From assembly GCA_030635485.1 (NCBI GenBank), contig DAOVYS010000182.1:1-5757 (forward strand): DNA of 5,757 nucleotides. The letters are read 5' to 3'. The position numbers were made by a program, and so were the translations under genes. Source of the DNA: Pseudomonadota bacterium (lineage in GTDB: Bacteria > Desulfobacterota > Desulfobulbia > Desulfobulbales > DAOVYS01). Below, one piece after another: positions 4,107-5,757 of this stretch (position 1 is its first letter; the number at the start of each line of letters is the position of its first letter). Under the pieces are notes generated by a model that saw only the letters and a program-made list of their open reading frames with translations, made no database searches and had not been told where the DNA came from.

Positions 4107-4970
4107 TCATGCCTCTTCAAGCTGACTCTGGATGTCCAGGCTGAACCCCTTCACTTCCCAGAGTTTTTCCTGAACCTCTTCAATAATCTGATCCAGATCC
4201 TCGGGAACCAGACCCAACATTGTCCAGGCCCGCTTGCTCAGGCGTGGCACCCATATGTCGTCTCCATGACCATACCCCCATCCCCTGATCACGATATCGC
4301 TGAAATGAACAATAGAACTTGCCATCTGCTCATTCTTGGAAATCCTGGGGTCGTGGTGACATGCTATAGGTTCAATCAGCTTGGCCGGCAGATTCCAGCT
4401 TTTTGCAAGCCATCCCCCCACCTCGGCGTGATCAAGCCCCAGTATCTCTCGTTCAGCATCAAGGCTGGAAATACCGCGTTCGCTGATCAGACTATGAATT
4501 TCCTCAAATTTCTTGGGCAACTCCATCTTGATCGCAACCTTTCCAATATCGTGAATAAGGCCTGCCGTGCTGATTTCTTCAGGTTCGCTCACCCCCAGAC
4601 GCTTGGCCAGCACACTGGAGACGACCGCGCATCCTAGCGAATGTTCCCAGAGTTCCAGGTCCTGGGTCTCCATAAATTCAAAAATCGAGGCGCTTATGAT
4701 AAGGCTTTTTATAACATTAAATCCAAGCAGGATAATGGCGCTGCTGATTGAACTGATACGCTGGGGAAATCCATAAAAGGAGGAATTGACAAGTTTTAAA
4801 AGTTTTGCCGCAAGGATATGGTCCTTGCTGATCACCTTGCCCATCTGATCTGTTGTTGTATCAGGGTCCTCCGCCATTTTTGACAGCTTTATGACGATCC
4901 CGGGGAGCGTGGGCAGGTTTTTTACCTCCCGCAGGGCCTTACGGAATTTGGTTCGTTTTTGATCATCCAT
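4107..4970 (-). CDS. HDOD-domain signalling protein with an HD-type metal-ligand pattern
   Basis: HDOD proteins are HD-superfamily relatives in signalling, usually described as non-enzymatic scaffolds. The 287-residue product begins with the classical HDOD opening NLPTLPGIVIKL (18-29) and continues with AAKLLKLVNSSFYGFPQRISS (54-74) and AIILLGFNVIKSLIIS (78-93), all strongly conserved in the family. Unlike many HDOD proteins it also keeps His110, the His140-Asp141 pair in HDIGK, His181 (DHAEVG), His205-His206 (ACHHDP) and Asp225. This order matches the ligand order of HD and HD-GYP phosphohydrolases, although the GYP motif itself is absent. No membrane segment is visible. GGAG lies 8 nt before the ATG at 4970. 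The upstream stop codon is 1 nt away and the GGDEF gene starts 3 nt after its own stop, so the three genes form one operon, presumably a shared signalling pathway. Confidence 0.93.
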   Translation of the reverse strand: MDDQKRTKFRKALREVKNLPTLPGIVIKLSKMAEDPDTTTDQMGKVISKDHILAAKLLKLVNSSFYGFPQRISSISSAIILLGFNVIKSLIISASIFEFMETQDLELWEHSLGCAVVSSVLAKRLGVSEPEEISTAGLIHDIGKVAIKMELPKKFEEIHSLISERGISSLDAEREILGLDHAEVGGWLAKSWNLPAKLIEPIACHHDPRISKNEQMASSIVHFSDIVIRGWGYGHGDDIWVPRLSKRAWTMLGLVPEDLDQIIEEVQEKLWEVKGFSLDIQSQLEEA

Positions 4971-4971
4971 T

Positions 4972-5280
4972 TCAGGAACTCCGCGACTCGACCAGTTTTT
5001 TCATCAATTGTTTCATAAGATACATAAGGGGCGGCGTGTCCTTTACACGGCTGAATCGCTTTTCCACATCCTCCAATTCCTCCTTAAGACTCTTCTCACC
5101 TTTCACCTCAACAGGATGTCCCTCCACAACAATATATATTATGTCCATTTTATGAAGCCGAGCAATCAGATTTGCAGTCAAGACGGTTCCCTTGCCGCAC
5201 AGAACACGCCCTTCCGGTGTCTCCACATCTTTTGCCAGAACCATCCCTTCGTCTGCCTGGGCGCTGAGTATTTCCTGCAA
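4972..5280 (-). CDS. Small protein resembling the N-terminal module of HD-GYP proteins
   Basis: The 102-residue product carries GMVLAKDVETPEGRVLCGKG (12-31) followed by TVLTANLIARLHKMDIIYI. This is the pattern of the short beta-rich N-terminal module found in many HD-GYP phosphodiesterases (GMVLAEDV...G..LL.KGT.LT...I..L...GI..V), here as a free-standing protein. Residues about 62-102 are charged and probably form a coiled coil suited to pairing with a partner. The start is TTG at 5280, chosen because AAAGGAGGG lies 4 nt upstream; the nearest upstream ATG is out of frame and the next internal ATG (codon 13) would cut off the conserved module. It is the first gene of the operon, 1 nt from the HDOD gene. 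Biochemical function is unknown. It may act as a sensory or docking subunit for the HDOD protein, which is an inference from gene order. Confidence 0.75.
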   Translation of the reverse strand: MQEILSAQADEGMVLAKDVETPEGRVLCGKGTVLTANLIARLHKMDIIYIVVEGHPVEVKGEKSLKEELEDVEKRFSRVKDTPPLMYLMKQLMKKLVESRSS

Positions 5281-5284
5281 AGAG

Positions 5285-5293
5285 CCCTCCTTT
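5285..5293 (-). promoter_or_regulatory. Ribosome site that fixes the TTG start of the signalling operon
   Basis: AAAGGAGGG on the minus strand ends 4 nt before TTG (5278-5280). No in-frame ATG or GTG is comparably placed, so this site is the reason for accepting a TTG start. A strong site with a weak start codon can be a way to tune expression. Confidence 0.8.
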
Positions 5294-5481
5294 CTTAACC
5301 ATGCAACTTGTTATAAAACAGATAATTGTCGGTCTCGTAAACGAAAATCAATTACTACCGACTAAAAACGGTGTTTTTTTACCTTAGACTAATAAAACAA
5401 ATCCTATCGAGTACGTCCCTTTTTTTCAAGCCTAAACTATCCGTAACTGACCCATATGCAATAAAATTACTCTCATTCGAC

Positions 5482-5645
5482 GTAAATATTCGGCAGCACT
5501 CCATCTGTCTGCACGCGCCCAACGGAAGTGCCCTTGGGGTGCGATCAGGCTGGTTCACATAGCCAACTATAGTTCTCCAGCCTGCTCACGTGCATATGAA
5601 GCGCCCCGCAGGAAGTGCCCTTGGGGTGCACTGCCAAACATTTAC
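5482..5645 (+). repeat. GTAA hairpin element, composite multi-hairpin type
   Basis: The outer ends GTAAATATTCGGCAG (5482-5496) and CTGCCAAACATTTAC (5631-5645) are inverted repeats matching at 13 of 15 positions. Inside are three hairpins: GCGCCCAA (5515-5522) with TTGGGGTGC (5534-5542); CAGGCTGG (5546-5553) with CCAGCCTG (5577-5584); and GCGCCCC (5601-5607) with GGGGTGC (5623-5629). The first and third carry the same loop motif GGAAGTGCCCTTGGG (5524-5538 and 5611-5625), which is also in the palindrome at 118-203. The first 23 bases agree with the right-hand end of copy B at 21 positions. The whole would fold as a closed multi-branch structure. It looks like two elements joined, or a palindromic one that gained a central insert. 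Confidence 0.85.
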
Positions 5646-5677
5646 ATTCCGTGGTTTTTTAAAGTTTTTCGCATTTA

Positions 5678-5690
5678 CCCGAATAGTTAC
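5678..5690 (-). repeat. Solo end of the GTAA hairpin-repeat family
   Basis: On the minus strand GTAACTATTCGGG matches the ends of the complete elements (GTAACTATTCAGC and GTAAATATTCGGC). It lies 33 nt beyond the composite element and faces it. No partner arm is visible. Confidence 0.45.
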
Positions 5691-5691
5691 C

Positions 5692-5730
5692 ATTCGACAT
5701 TCATTATTCCTTGTTCGACATTCGATATTC
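5692..5730. repeat. Degenerate ATTC-type short repeat
   Basis: TTCGACATTC occurs at 5693-5702 and again at 5714-5723, among further ATTC units (ATTCATTATTCC, CGATATTCAATT), giving units about 7-11 nt apart. From memory, strings of this type on either strand are frequent in intergenic DNA of Desulfobacterota and some other phyla. No function can be read from it. Confidence 0.5.
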
Positions 5731-5757
5731 AATTAACTTAGCGATCATGGGCGCCGA

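Larger units (their letters stand above)
5281..5757. other. Non-coding region upstream of the signalling operon
   Basis: These 477 nt contain no gene I can support. From the operon outward they hold the ribosome site, an AT-rich stretch (5294-5480) that should carry the operon promoter, the composite repeat (5482-5645), a solo repeat end (5678-5690) and an ATTC-rich degenerate repeat (5692-5730). In the AT-rich part the minus strand offers TTGATT (5348-5353) with AATTAT (5324-5329) at an 18-nt spacing as a weak promoter candidate, flanked by inverted GTCGGT/ACCGAC 6-mers (5328-5333 and 5357-5362) that might bind a regulator. None of these is strong. Confidence 0.5.

Noticed and set aside
5357..5380. 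ACCG...CGGT followed by eight bases of mostly T on the plus strand, resembling a terminator
   Set aside because: The stem is only 4 bp and there is no plus-strand gene upstream to terminate.
5371..5562. 63-codon plus-strand ORF entering the composite repeat
   Set aside because: No ribosome site; the second part is repeat sequence with strong pairing that explains its composition.
118..5645. CRISPR array or tRNA hidden among the repeats
   Set aside because: Repeats are inverted and scattered with unequal spacing, not direct and regular, and no cloverleaf with a plausible anticodon arm was seen.

Overview
The window looks like chromosomal DNA from a Gram-negative bacterium, most likely a Desulfobacterota-type (former deltaproteobacterial) lineage. 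This is inferred from the gene mix: LolA and MurI, a MucR-type zinc-finger regulator, an HDOD protein paired with a GGDEF protein, and intergenic spaces full of hairpin repeats. No rRNA or other taxonomic marker is present, so the assignment is tentative. All confident genes lie on the minus strand, so transcription runs from high to low coordinates.

Layout in transcription order. (1) 5757-5281 is non-coding: a degenerate ATTC-type repeat, a solo repeat end, a ~164-bp composite hairpin element and the presumed promoter region of the signalling operon. (2) 5280-3165 is a compact three-gene operon with gaps of 1 and 3 nt. It encodes a small stand-alone protein resembling the N-terminal module of HD-GYP phosphodiesterases, an HDOD protein that keeps an HD-type metal-ligand pattern, and a degenerate-receiver/GGDEF protein with a GGDDF signature. 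(3) 3164-2587 is non-coding: a 107-bp rod-like hairpin element, a partial copy of its end, a possible 15-codon plus-strand ORF, and the mucR promoter with a 21-bp dyad. (4) mucR (2586-2074) has a histone-H1-like Lys/Ala tail and is followed by a good intrinsic terminator. (5) A second copy of the 107-bp element lies just upstream of murI (1843-1064). (6) A GTAG-footed, REP-like hairpin with a T-run serves as the murI terminator and sits beside a second REP-like hairpin, just before lolA (928-203). (7) A perfect 37-bp inverted repeat starts on the last base of the lolA stop codon. (8) The left edge holds the first 22 codons of a gene that looks like a B12-binding/radical SAM protein.

The genes fall into three jobs: envelope biogenesis (MurI makes D-glutamate for peptidoglycan; LolA carries lipoproteins across the periplasm), nucleotide-second-messenger or regulated-proteolysis style signalling (the three-gene operon), and global regulation (MucR).

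The most unusual content is between the genes. Three kinds of hairpin element (118-203; 1890-1995 and 2946-3052; 5482-5645), plus four solo ends, share the terminal pattern GTAAnnnTTCnnCAGC. Two of the kinds also share the loop motif GGAAGTGCCCTTGGG. They look like one diversified family of non-autonomous repeats that has filled almost every intergenic gap here. No mobilising enzyme is encoded in the window.
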